DNA of 64,000 nucleotides from Enhygromyxa salina. GTDB taxonomy: Bacteria; Myxococcota_A; Polyangia; Nannocystales; Nannocystaceae. The translations under genes and the position numbers were made by a program. The DNA lies in assembly GCF_002994635.1 (NCBI RefSeq), contig NZ_PVNL01000046.1, positions 1-64,000 of the forward strand, in the 5' to 3' direction. Under the pieces are notes generated by a model, which saw only the letters and a list, made by a program, of their open reading frames with translations, ran no database searches and was not told the origin of the DNA. Numbering within the stretch: position 1 is the stretch's first letter; each line of letters starts with the position of its first letter. Shown one piece after another: positions 47,145-55,743 of the stretch.

Positions 47145-47313
47145 CTAGAGCGCCGATCAGTTTGGAGTCGCGTCGTCAGGTGCGTCTGGGGCCGTTCCTG
47201 CCTAGGAGCGAGGCCGAAGCTGTATCCGGCATACTGCAAGCGCCGAGTCGACAACGGCAGGAGCGGCCCCAGATGTGCCTGGCGTCGTGAATTCAAACTG
47301 GTCGGTGCTCTAG
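47145..47313 (+). ncRNA. Long 58-bp hairpin, probable structured RNA or attenuator
   Basis: Arms 47145-47202 and 47256-47313 pair over 58 positions with 47 Watson-Crick pairs, nine G-U pairs and two mismatches when read as plus-strand RNA; the loop is 53 bases. All nine non-Watson-Crick, non-mismatch positions are G-U rather than A-C on the plus strand, which would be unlikely by chance and supports structure in plus-strand RNA. It lies 14 bases after the SDR stop and its right arm overlaps the stop codon of the convergent gene. A terminator, small RNA, or mobile inverted-repeat remnant are all possible. Confidence 0.55.
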
Positions 47314-50300
47314 AGCACGTACGAGCCGAGTGCGTCTTCGAGATCGGACGGCGAGCACGGCACCCGCAGCGTCGCGTACTCGTAGCTGGCCGGCTCAGCG
47401 CCATGCTTGACGAGCTCCACGATGTGCAGGTTGAGCAGCGGCTCGAGCACGGTGACCGGCTCGATCGAGGTGCCGTCGGCCAGCAACACCGCGTTTTGCT
47501 CGAGCTTCGTCGAATTGAACTGGTCCGGGTCGAACACGCTGTAGTTCGCGCCCAACTCGTCGAGCGCCGTGGCGATCGAGGCACGGACCTCGGTGTCGGG
47601 GTGAACGACCACGACGCGACGCGCGGACTCGGCCTGCGACGCGGGCTTTTGCCCGAGCGGGAGTCGAGCACGCAGCGCGACCTGCTTGCGGTCCGCGTTG
47701 GCGTTGAGCTGACCGCCAAAGCTCTGGACCAGTCGCTCGCAGGTGGAGAACGCGCCCAGGACCGGCATGCGAGAGACCGGACTCGGCGCGGAGACGCGGA
47801 TCATCAAGTGGCTGCCCGGCGTGGGTCCGGCGGCGTCGGCAAATCCGGCGTGTGACTTGTTGCCGACCGACAGCTCCGCTGCCTCGGCGTCGACGGCGAT
47901 GACCGCGGTGATCGGGGCGTCCGGGCCGACCGCGTCGTGGCACGCGAGCACGAGGTTGATCAGCACGACCTCGAGATCCGCGGACGCGATCGGGACCGAG
48001 AGCGTGGGGTCGATGCAGCGAATCTCGAGTGACTCGTCGCTGATCGACCCGCTGACGGCGTCGCGCACGGGAGCGATGAGCTGACCCAAGATCGTGTGGG
48101 GCGAGGCGGTCGAACCCAGGTCCCAGGCCTCGAGGACGTCAGTCTGGCTGGCGAGGGTCGGCGCGGTGGAGCGACGTCGCCGGGGCTTGCTGCCGACCGC
48201 GGAGGTCAGCATCCCGGCCGCGGGGATCTCGTAGCCCGAGTCTTCGAGCTTGTTCCGCGACCCGGTGTCGATCGCCAGCAAGCTGTCTTCTTCTTCGATC
48301 TCGGTGAAGTCGCTGAGCAGCACTTGGTCCTGCAGCCCAAGTCGACGGCCAAGGTTGCGGGCGACGCGATCGTGCTCGGCGGCGGCGAGCACGTTCTCGC
48401 CGGTCTGCAGGCGCGACAGCGCCACGTGGGCCTGTCGGGCGATGTAGAGGTTCTCGTGGGTCTCGAAGTCGGCGACGATCTTCGCGGCGATCGTGCGGGC
48501 GTGCTCGTTGTTCCCGGCCTGCAGCGCGAGCCGGACCTCGAGCAGCTCGCCGTGGACGCGCAGCCGCGGCGACTGCTTGGCGGCGGCCCGGGACTTGCGA
48601 ATTGCCTGGCGCAGGTACTTCTGGTCCTGGACGCTCGTCGGCGGCCACTCGAGCATGATCCAGACCGTGACGAAGTGGATCTCCGAGCAGTACTCGGGCA
48701 CCCCCGGCAGCTCGCCGAGGATCGCCTTCGCGGCGCTGACCTGTGCCGTCGCGATCTTGCGAGACTTGTGCTCGAGCGCCGCGTAGGCCAGGTGCACGCG
48801 GGCCATCAGGCGCTCGACGCCAGTCATGTCGGCGGTGTCGAGCTGCGCCGAGAGGGCGATGAGCCGAGGCTGGAGATCGGTCCGACCCTGCCGCGCGAGC
48901 ACGTGGAGCTTGAGCGCCTCGAGCGTGGCCGTTGCGACGAACTTGCCGTTGCGGCGGGCGGTCGCCGTGGCCTCGTCGAACCACCCGAGCACCATCTCGG
49001 CGGGCTCGCGATCGCGCCCGTAGAGGCCCTTGAAGGTGATCGAGAGGATCGAGATGGACACGTCGCCGGTCTCGCGGAACGCCGCGATCGCGTCGTCGAG
49101 CATGTCCTGACCCTCTTCATAGCGGTCCGACGGCAACAGGCTGACGTGGCCCCACATGTGCTTGGCCCAGCCCTGCGCCCAGTGGTCCTTGGCCTTGACC
49201 GCGATCTCGAAGGCGAGCCCGAACAGCTCGTTGCCACGCTGGTACCGGCCGAGCGAGGCCCACATCGCAGCCTCGACGCTGTGCACCATCGAGGCGGGTC
49301 CGCTGTCGAGGCCCTTGGCGATCCAGTGCCCGCGCGCGATGTACATGGGCATGCCGGCGACGTCGTCGACGAGGCTCATGATCGCCATGAACGGGTACAG
49401 GCGACACAGCGCCTCGCGAACCTCGACGCTCATCTTGGTCGGCTTTGGCGGGCCGAACCACGATCGCAGCATCGCGCCAAGCATGGCGGCGAGCTTGCCC
49501 AGCGGGCTGGCTGGGGTGGGCTCGGCGACGACCTCGAGCGCCATGTTGCCGAGCTGTCGGGCCTCGATGTTCGCGGCCTTCGAGAACAGGAACGAGACCG
49601 CCTTGGCGCCGGTCTGGACAGCCCGGGGGCCGTCGCTCGTTGCGATGATAGCGGTGTAGAGCGAGACCGCGGTGTCGAGGTCGTCGCTGAGCAGGCAGAT
49701 GTCCGCGAGCCCCTCGGCGGCCTGGCTGCGCTGCTCGGCGTCGCGGCTGTGCTCGAGGGCGCGCTCGAGGTGCCAGCGGGCGCGCTCGAGGTCATAGACG
49801 GCGAGCCGCTCGCGGCCGGCGTCGACGTGCAGACGCGAGAGCCGATCGAAGCTCTCGGGGTTGGTGTCGCCGCTGGGATCGAGGGCGAGATCGCGGTGGT
49901 AGGCGATCTGGGCGACCGGGGCGTTGCGGGCGGCGACGAGCACGGCGACCGCGGCGTGGGCAGCACGCCGCTCCGCTTCGGTGAACGAGTCCAGGACCAG
50001 CTCGCGGATCGTGTCGTGGGGAAACCGGACGCCCTGGGCATCCTGGGCGCCCGGCCCGGTCTGGGCCAGGATCCCGCGCTTGATCAGATCCGCCAAGCTG
50101 GTCTCGAGGTCGTCGGTCTCGAGCTCGCGGATGGTCTCGATGTCGACCTCGGCGCCCATGACGGCGATCCGCAGCGCGAGCTCGCGAACCCCCGACTCGG
50201 CGGCCGCGAGCCGAACGCCAAACACATCCTCGATCTCGACGCCGCCGTCGCGTCGGTCACGGAGCGACCGGCGTGCGCGCCAGACCCCGTCCTCGGTGTT

Positions 50301-51827
50301 GCGCGCGAGCTGGCCCTGGTCGATCCAGGCCCGAAGGTTGTTCCACGCGGCGAGCGGCAGGCCCTTGCTCATTGACCACAGGGTGTGGCTGAGCGCGTCG
50401 GCCTCGACGATCCCACCGGTCAGCGTCTGCGCCAACAGCTGGCCGATCTCGGGCTCCGAGAGCGGGTTGAGATCGACCGGCTCAAACTCGAAGTCGGGGG
50501 TGAACCCGCCGCTCTTGCTGCGCAGGCCCATGACCAGCAGCGTGTGGTGGGCCGGGCGACGCTGGGCGAGGATCTTGAGCACGATCGCCGAGCTGCCGTC
50601 GATGGTCTCGAGGTTGTCGAGCACCAGCACCAGCGGGCGCTTGGAGGTGCCGATCGAGCGGAGCAGATCCGCGATCACGGCGGTGTGACGGCTGAAGTCT
50701 TCGCCGAGCTCGAGCCGCGGCAGCTCTTCGACGTTGCGCAGGACCTCGCCGAGCGACGGCGCGCTGCGAGTGACGATTGCGCCGAGGTGCCGGGTCGCGC
50801 GGTTGATCCGACGCCGAACGTCATCTCGCTCGTCCGCGTTGAGCCTGGCGAGCGCCTGCGGGAGCTGCTCGAGGGCGTTGAGCAGGCCACCGCGGCTGTC
50901 GGCGCTGTGCTCTTGCCACGCACCCGTGAGCACGATCGCGTCGTCACTGTGCGCGCGGGCGTCGACGAATTCGGCCATCAAGCGCGACTTGCCGACGCCG
51001 CGGGGGCCCTTGATGATGATCGCGGTGGGCTGGGCGATCTGGGCCTGGTCGAGCCCACGCCGGAGCTCGACCAGCGCGACCGCACGCCCAATGAAGGGCG
51101 GATCAGCGGGCAGCGCGGGGTCTGTATTCGCGCCGCCGGCCTGCGCGAGCGCCTGCAGCCGCTCGCGCAGCTCGAGCGCGGTGGCGGGCGGATCGACGAG
51201 CGCGGCGGTCATGGCCTCGTCGCCGAACTCGCGGACGAGCTCGCACAGCGCGTCGATGTCAGCCTGCGCGCTGGCGGGGCCTTCGGTGGTCTCGCCGAGC
51301 AGGTGCGTGAACGAGTCGAGGAAGAAGAACAGGTCGTCCTCGACACAGATCCGCTGACGGTCGAACCGGACCCCGTGGACCCGGGCCGCGTGGAGCTGCG
51401 TCAACAAGCTGGCGTGCTCGTACGCGAGGGCCCACAGCTTGCGCTGTCCGACCGCTGACGCGAGCGCCGGGGAGCTGGCCGCTTGCTCGACGGTGACCTG
51501 GCAGGCCAGCACGATCCACGCCGGGGTCCGACCGATCGCGACGGCCCGCGGCTGAAACCGGCTCTCGACCCGGAACGCGCGGACCAGTCGCGCGTCGGCG
51601 TCAGGCCCGGCGGGGGCGGGGAGCAGGTGCAGCTCGAAGCCGCGGGCGACGGGAGCACCCAACGACTTCTCGAGATCCTTGACCGCGACGACGACCGTCT
51701 CACCGAGCGCGCGTGGCTTACCCGTGACATGGAAGCGGTCCCACAGGATCGCGCCTTGCTCGAGTGTGCTCGGGTCGACGTCCGCGAGACGTCCGAGGTC
51801 CCTGAGCGCGGTGGTTCCTGTCGCCAT
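47310..51827 (-). CDS. Multidomain signalling protein: pseudokinase-like, AAA ATPase, TPR-like, degenerate GHKL and receiver-like domains
   Basis: A 1505-residue cytosolic protein. Residues 1-185 resemble a protein-kinase domain without key motifs (HAARVHGVRFDRQRICVEDDLFFFLD sits where HRD and the metal loop would be). Residues 245-560 are an AAA/STAND ATPase with Walker A GPRGVGKS (274-281) and Walker B LVLVLDN (399-405). Residues of about 610-1190 are helical TPR-like repeats. Residues 1270-1400 are a GHKL-type domain with weak motifs (LINLVLACHDAVG, then a GGQLNAN-type end), and 1410-1505 a receiver-like domain (RRVVVVHPDTEVRASIATALDELG) in which the acidic pocket is not intact. It follows the histidine kinase gene by 44 bases in the same direction. 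Confidence 0.75.
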   Translation of the reverse strand: MATGTTALRDLGRLADVDPSTLEQGAILWDRFHVTGKPRALGETVVVAVKDLEKSLGAPVARGFELHLLPAPAGPDADARLVRAFRVESRFQPRAVAIGRTPAWIVLACQVTVEQAASSPALASAVGQRKLWALAYEHASLLTQLHAARVHGVRFDRQRICVEDDLFFFLDSFTHLLGETTEGPASAQADIDALCELVREFGDEAMTAALVDPPATALELRERLQALAQAGGANTDPALPADPPFIGRAVALVELRRGLDQAQIAQPTAIIIKGPRGVGKSRLMAEFVDARAHSDDAIVLTGAWQEHSADSRGGLLNALEQLPQALARLNADERDDVRRRINRATRHLGAIVTRSAPSLGEVLRNVEELPRLELGEDFSRHTAVIADLLRSIGTSKRPLVLVLDNLETIDGSSAIVLKILAQRRPAHHTLLVMGLRSKSGGFTPDFEFEPVDLNPLSEPEIGQLLAQTLTGGIVEADALSHTLWSMSKGLPLAAWNNLRAWIDQGQLARNTEDGVWRARRSLRDRRDGGVEIEDVFGVRLAAAESGVRELALRIAVMGAEVDIETIRELETDDLETSLADLIKRGILAQTGPGAQDAQGVRFPHDTIRELVLDSFTEAERRAAHAAVAVLVAARNAPVAQIAYHRDLALDPSGDTNPESFDRLSRLHVDAGRERLAVYDLERARWHLERALEHSRDAEQRSQAAEGLADICLLSDDLDTAVSLYTAIIATSDGPRAVQTGAKAVSFLFSKAANIEARQLGNMALEVVAEPTPASPLGKLAAMLGAMLRSWFGPPKPTKMSVEVREALCRLYPFMAIMSLVDDVAGMPMYIARGHWIAKGLDSGPASMVHSVEAAMWASLGRYQRGNELFGLAFEIAVKAKDHWAQGWAKHMWGHVSLLPSDRYEEGQDMLDDAIAAFRETGDVSISILSITFKGLYGRDREPAEMVLGWFDEATATARRNGKFVATATLEALKLHVLARQGRTDLQPRLIALSAQLDTADMTGVERLMARVHLAYAALEHKSRKIATAQVSAAKAILGELPGVPEYCSEIHFVTVWIMLEWPPTSVQDQKYLRQAIRKSRAAAKQSPRLRVHGELLEVRLALQAGNNEHARTIAAKIVADFETHENLYIARQAHVALSRLQTGENVLAAAEHDRVARNLGRRLGLQDQVLLSDFTEIEEEDSLLAIDTGSRNKLEDSGYEIPAAGMLTSAVGSKPRRRRSTAPTLASQTDVLEAWDLGSTASPHTILGQLIAPVRDAVSGSISDESLEIRCIDPTLSVPIASADLEVVLINLVLACHDAVGPDAPITAVIAVDAEAAELSVGNKSHAGFADAAGPTPGSHLMIRVSAPSPVSRMPVLGAFSTCERLVQSFGGQLNANADRKQVALRARLPLGQKPASQAESARRVVVVHPDTEVRASIATALDELGANYSVFDPDQFNSTKLEQNAVLLADGTSIEPVTVLEPLLNLHIVELVKHGAEPASYEYATLRVPCSPSDLEDALGSYVL

Positions 51828-51871
51828 GATCTAACAGCTTGACAGTTCTACGGCTCGGCGAGGACTGCCGA

Positions 51872-52735
51872 TCAAGCTCGCGGGACTCCGAAGGTGAAGC
51901 GCGTGCCTTGGCCCATGATCGATTGCAGCTGGAGGTTGCCGCCCCACCCCTCGACGAGGCGGCGGCAGGTCGGGAGCCCGACGCCCGATCCTTTGGCTTT
52001 GGTCGTGAAGAACAGATCGAAGATCTTCGCCTGAAGCTCGGGCGGGATGCCAGGGCCATTGTCGGCGACCTGCACGAACACGTCATCGGTCGCGACCCAA
52101 GCCGAGAGCGTGATGCGGCCCTCGGGGCCGTCGGGGATCACGTCGATGGCGTTGTTGATGAGGTTCGCGAGCACGCGGAGCAGCGCCCCGCGGGGGGCGA
52201 GCACGTCGGTGCGCGGCGGGTCTTCGAGGCGCAGGCGGCCCTTGGAGACCCGTCGGTGCATTCGCGCGGTGGTCTTGAGCAGGTCCGGCAGATCCACGAC
52301 GGTCCCGGCGCCGGCCCCTCGCTGGACCGCGACGCCATCGCGGGTGATGTTGGCCATCGTGACGGCGACCAGGCGGAGCTCGTCGATACTCCGCAGCACC
52401 CCGGTGACCTTCTCGGGCTCGGAGGCGGTCGCGGCCATGCCCAGCAGGCCGTGGCGCGAGTGATCGATGTGGGCGATGAGGACCTGCAACAGCGAGCGTA
52501 GATCGTGCATCGCCCCGGCCGCGAGCGTGGCCGTGGAGGCTCGATCGAGCTGCTCGGCGAGCAGCTCCACGAACGAGGTCGCGCCCTTGTCCTCGGCGGT
52601 GAGTCGCTGCGCCTGCGAGTCCAGGAACCCCAGCAGGCAGCGCCCGAACTCGTCGGGGTCGCCCGACTCGGCGTAGAGTCGTTCGAGTTCGGCCGTGAGG
52701 TTCACGCCGCCCTTGCTGTGCGCCGGTGTTGTCAT
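51872..52735 (-). CDS. Sensor histidine kinase, soluble
   Basis: A 287-residue histidine kinase without membrane segments. The dimerisation helix has AAGAMHDLRSLLQVL with His77 as phosphoacceptor; the ATP domain has the N box NLINNAIDVI (191-200), G1 DNGPGI (225-230), FFTTKAKGSGVGL with G2 at 249-254 and a final RFTFGVP strand. No PAS or transmembrane sensor is present, so it probably receives its signal from a partner. ATG at 52735 follows a weak site; the frame runs to 52909 without a better start. It precedes the large pseudokinase/AAA gene, and the two probably act together. Confidence 0.85.
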   Translation of the reverse strand: MTTPAHSKGGVNLTAELERLYAESGDPDEFGRCLLGFLDSQAQRLTAEDKGATSFVELLAEQLDRASTATLAAGAMHDLRSLLQVLIAHIDHSRHGLLGMAATASEPEKVTGVLRSIDELRLVAVTMANITRDGVAVQRGAGAGTVVDLPDLLKTTARMHRRVSKGRLRLEDPPRTDVLAPRGALLRVLANLINNAIDVIPDGPEGRITLSAWVATDDVFVQVADNGPGIPPELQAKIFDLFFTTKAKGSGVGLPTCRRLVEGWGGNLQLQSIMGQGTRFTFGVPRA

Positions 52736-52752
52736 CCTGTGGTTGGCGCGGC

Positions 52753-52822
52753 TCGTTCTTTGGTGCAGTGATTGGTCGCCCGACCAAGCCCAGACGACCA
52801 GGTGCACTGTACAAAAGAACGA
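52753..52822. promoter_or_regulatory. Nested inverted repeats upstream of the histidine kinase gene
   Basis: An outer inverted repeat of 18 bases (52753-52770 and 52805-52822, 16 of 18 matching) encloses a perfect inner palindrome TTGGTCG-CC-CGACCAA at 52772-52787. The element begins 18 bases upstream of the kinase start, in the position of a leader or operator. An autoregulatory or attenuation role is inferred. Confidence 0.5.
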
Positions 52823-52936
52823 TACGTGAGCGCTACTACGGGGCTGTATGCTTGTTGCGCGGGTCTGGCTGCCACTTGCGCCTGTTCGATCGAGCAGCGA
52901 ACGATCCACCCTGCTGAATTGACCACCGTGCGCGGA

Positions 52937-54046
52937 TCACAACATCTGATGATCGCGCAGCCATCGGACCGTGTCTTCGAGGCCCTGCTCGAGCGGAAAA
53001 GTGGGCGACCAGTCGAGGTCGGCGCGGGCCCGGCTGTCGTCGCACCACCAGCCGCTCGACAGGCTCCCGCGGGCCTTGTCGAGCGTCAGCGCGGGGACCT
53101 GCCCGCGCAGTCGCCCCAATCCCTGATTGAGCAGACCGACGGACCGAACGGCGAATCCTGGCAGCGGGATCGTCAACGCGCGACGCCCGAGCGCCGCCGC
53201 TGCGACCTGCCCGAACTGCGCGACGCTCGAGCGCTGGCCATCGGTCAAGTAGTAGAGGCCGGCGCCGCGGGGGTCGTGGGGGTCACCGAGGACCTCGGGG
53301 TCACCGCCACCCCCGGCGTGGACATGACCGGCCGTACCCTCGCTCGGGATCGGTGTGCCGCGCTCACCCGCGAGCGCGATACCCAGCGCGAGATCTCGCC
53401 CGTGAATCGCGGACATCCACGTGGGGCGCAGGCCCGGCTGCGCGACGACCCGCATCGCGGCCGACTTGATCATGTGCAGGACGTCCTCGTCGCGGGGTCC
53501 GTAGACCAGGGGCGGTCGCACGATCACCAGCTCGACGCCCCCGCGGCGGGCCGACGCGACCGCGAGCTGCTCGCCCGCGAGCTTCGAGTCGCCGTAGTCC
53601 GTGAAGTTGCGCTCGTGTCGGTGGTGCTCACGTCGAGGGCTGCGCGGGTGCGAGGGCCCGGCGGCCATCAGCGACGAGATGTGGACGACCCGACGCGGAC
53701 CCTGGCCCGCGGCCCTCGCTCGCGCGATCGCGGCGTAGAGGTTGCCCACGCCCTCGACGTTGGCGCGGTCGAAGCCGACCCGGTCGAACGCCGCGGTCGT
53801 GCCAGCCACGTGGTAGACGAGCTCGACGTTGGCCATGGCCTGGGCCAGCGAGTCGATGTCGTCGAGGCTCGCGTAGGCGAGCGTGAACGGAGACCCGCCC
53901 GCGCCGAGCTCGAGCTTGTCGAGCCGCGAGCTGCGGCGGACCATCGCGCGCACGTCGTGGCCCCGCTCGCGCAGGACCTCGCACAGGTGGCTGCCGATGA
54001 ACCCGCTGGCCCCGGTGACCAGCGCGGTGTGTCGCGGCGCGCTCAT
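52937..54046 (-). CDS. NAD-dependent epimerase/reductase, CerR-like ketoreductase candidate
   Basis: A 369-residue extended SDR. The N-terminus is HTALVTGASGFIGSHLCEVLRERGHDV, with the catalytic FTDYGDSKLAGEQLAV (YxxxK) and a VSAGT-like membrane-lipid type C-terminus. ATG at 54046 overlaps the stop of the acyltransferase gene (4 bases) and is the only start that keeps the Rossmann loop at the N-terminus. The neighbourhood, an acyltransferase and a serine-palmitoyltransferase-like enzyme, suggests that it reduces a 3-keto sphingoid intermediate, as CerR does in Caulobacter ceramide synthesis (established knowledge). This role is inference. Alternatives are sugar epimerase or dihydroflavonol reductase-like enzymes. 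Confidence 0.7.
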   Translation of the reverse strand: MSAPRHTALVTGASGFIGSHLCEVLRERGHDVRAMVRRSSRLDKLELGAGGSPFTLAYASLDDIDSLAQAMANVELVYHVAGTTAAFDRVGFDRANVEGVGNLYAAIARARAAGQGPRRVVHISSLMAAGPSHPRSPRREHHRHERNFTDYGDSKLAGEQLAVASARRGGVELVIVRPPLVYGPRDEDVLHMIKSAAMRVVAQPGLRPTWMSAIHGRDLALGIALAGERGTPIPSEGTAGHVHAGGGGDPEVLGDPHDPRGAGLYYLTDGQRSSVAQFGQVAAAALGRRALTIPLPGFAVRSVGLLNQGLGRLRGQVPALTLDKARGSLSSGWWCDDSRARADLDWSPTFPLEQGLEDTVRWLRDHQML

Positions 54047-55200
54047 GCTGCCCCCTTGGCGAACACCTGCTCGTAGATCCGGTAGTGGGCGACGGGGTCG
54101 CAGCCAAAGTTGCTGATCGCTCGGTTGACCAGCTCGTTGTCTTCGAGGGTCCAGCCGATCTCGCCGCCCCACCAGCCGAGCGCCCGGCACCGCTCGGCCA
54201 TCTCGAGGAACAAGATCGAGTCGAGCCCGCGGCGTCGAAAGCCCTCGCGAATGCCCAGCAAGATCAGCCGCCCGGAGTTGACGGTGTTGGCGATCTCCAG
54301 ATCCCAGACCAGCTGCAGCACCCCAAACGGAAACAGCTTGCCGTCGAGCTTCTTGAGCACCGGGTTGACGTTCATGATCGTCAGCGCGAACGCGACCGGC
54401 TCGCCGTCGACCTCGGCGATCAGCGGCAGCGAGGGGTGCAGGACCAGCTTGAGATCCTTGGCGATGTGGCGAAATTCTTTCTCGCCGACCGGCACGAACC
54501 CCCAGTTGTTCTCCCACGCGCCGTTGTAGACCTCGAGCGCGCGGCTGACCTCGGTGTCCCAGTCGTCGAAGCTCATCGCGCGCACCCGCACGTTCTCGCG
54601 CTCCCGCATCTTCTTGGCGATGCGGACGACCCGGGGCGGGATCGGCGTGCTCAGCTCGATGCCCCACTGGACCAGATCCTTGGCCTGGCGCAGGCCCTGG
54701 CCGGTCAGCAGCGAGTCGTACCAGGGCGGGTTGTAGGGCATGTTGATGCCCGGATCCCGATCGAAGGCGTCGAGCAACACGCCGCACACGTAGTTGGTCG
54801 AGAAGTCCATCGGGCCGATCATCTTGTCGAGCCCGCGACGCTCGAGCCACGCGCGCGCGCGACCCAGCAGCGCCGACGCGACCTCGGGATCATCGGGGGA
54901 TTCGAACATCCCGAAGTGCCCGGTCTTGTCGGTATGGAACGCGCGCCAGTCGCGATCTTCGATCGCCGCGATCCGCCCGACGTCGCGCCCGTGCTTGCGC
55001 GCGATCCACAGCGACACGTCGGCGTGCTCGAGGAACGGGTTCTTGCGCGGGTTCAGGTAGTCCCTGCGATCCATCAGCAGCGGCGGGACCCAGTGATCGT
55101 TTGGGTAGAGCTCGCGGTGGATGTGCCAGGGCACCCGAATGAAGCGCTCGACCAACTTGCGATCGGTCAGCGGGACTTCGACGATCTCGAGCGTGGACAT
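54043..55200 (-). CDS. GNAT-like acyltransferase, candidate bacterial ceramide synthase (bCerS-type)
   Basis: A 385-residue protein with a GNAT-like second half. WGFVPVGEKEFRHIAKDLKLVLHPSLPLIAEVDGEPVAFALTIMNVNP and ILLGIREGFRRRGLDSILFLEM carry the acetyl-CoA-type core (the R-R-G loop), and the first half has HRELYPNDHWVPPLLMDRRDYLNPRKNPFLEHAD, a pattern of a YghO-like family. In Caulobacter a GNAT-fold protein performs bacterial ceramide N-acylation (established); matching to that family is from memory. ATG at 55200 is used; a GTG at 55221 adds seven residues. It is co-translated with the reductase gene downstream and diverges from the oxoamine synthase operon. Alternative: another acyl-CoA N-acyltransferase. 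Confidence 0.65.
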   Translation of the reverse strand: MSTLEIVEVPLTDRKLVERFIRVPWHIHRELYPNDHWVPPLLMDRRDYLNPRKNPFLEHADVSLWIARKHGRDVGRIAAIEDRDWRAFHTDKTGHFGMFESPDDPEVASALLGRARAWLERRGLDKMIGPMDFSTNYVCGVLLDAFDRDPGINMPYNPPWYDSLLTGQGLRQAKDLVQWGIELSTPIPPRVVRIAKKMRERENVRVRAMSFDDWDTEVSRALEVYNGAWENNWGFVPVGEKEFRHIAKDLKLVLHPSLPLIAEVDGEPVAFALTIMNVNPVLKKLDGKLFPFGVLQLVWDLEIANTVNSGRLILLGIREGFRRRGLDSILFLEMAERCRALGWWGGEIGWTLEDNELVNRAISNFGCDPVAHYRIYEQVFAKGAA

Positions 55201-55743
55201 CGGCAGGCCGCCATAGCACACCTGTTTTCAGCGTGGGCCAGGCTTGTGACCTGGACCCGCAAAGAGTGAATGCCTTTCGCCTTTCGGAGCGCCGGGTGGT
55301 TGCGAGTCGCGCGCACAGAGTGTCAAGAAAAACGAGTGAAATCATGCGCTTGCGAACTACGTGGCGCGGGTCGCTCGACAGCGATTTTGAAGCATCGCAT
55401 GAAGGTCTCTCGAGCGATCAGTAGCCTGGCCAGAGCTGCCAACCGGCACTTCAGTGCGCAGAACTTCAGTGCGCACAGGCGCGAACGAGCCGACGCAGCC
55501 TCGCGAAAGATGATCCATGTTCACGTCGCAACACTCACGCGCGTCATCTCTAGCCGGGCTGTACCTGCGTGGGCTCAGTCTGCAAGATGCCGCCACCACT
55601 CGGGCACCGTTGCAAGCTGCAACGCCGTCCCCTGGCACCGCCAGCGCCCGCCAGACCCCACAAAACGGCGCGTTTGGGTTTTTCCGTGACAGGCCCACGC
55701 CTTTGACGGTACTGAGCCCCCCCGTCACTCCCCCGTTCCAAGC
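55201..55743. other. 543-base divergent regulatory region
   Basis: It lies between the acyltransferase gene (minus) and the oxoamine synthase gene (plus). It contains two 13-bp direct repeats (ACTTCAGTGCGCA at 55448-55460 and 55463-55475, 15 bases apart), which suit binding of a dimeric regulator. A TTGACG box at 55702-55707 is a possible -35. No convincing gene is present and the oxoamine synthase start has no clear Shine-Dalgarno site. Both transcription units probably share control here. Confidence 0.5.
55448..55475. promoter_or_regulatory. Two 13-bp direct repeats in the divergent promoter region
   Basis: ACTTCAGTGCGCA occurs twice with a 15-base period, and each copy ends in the palindrome TGCGCA. 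Candidate operator for the ceramide-like and acyl-chain operons. Confidence 0.45.

Noticed and set aside
48096..50375. 759-residue plus-strand ORF opposite the large signalling gene
   Set aside because: It is a shadow frame of the 1505-residue protein gene, lacks any motif and is rich in Arg, Asp and Val.
55270..55689. 139-residue ORF in the divergent promoter region
   Set aside because: Basic, low-complexity composition and no ribosome site; it overlaps likely regulatory repeats.
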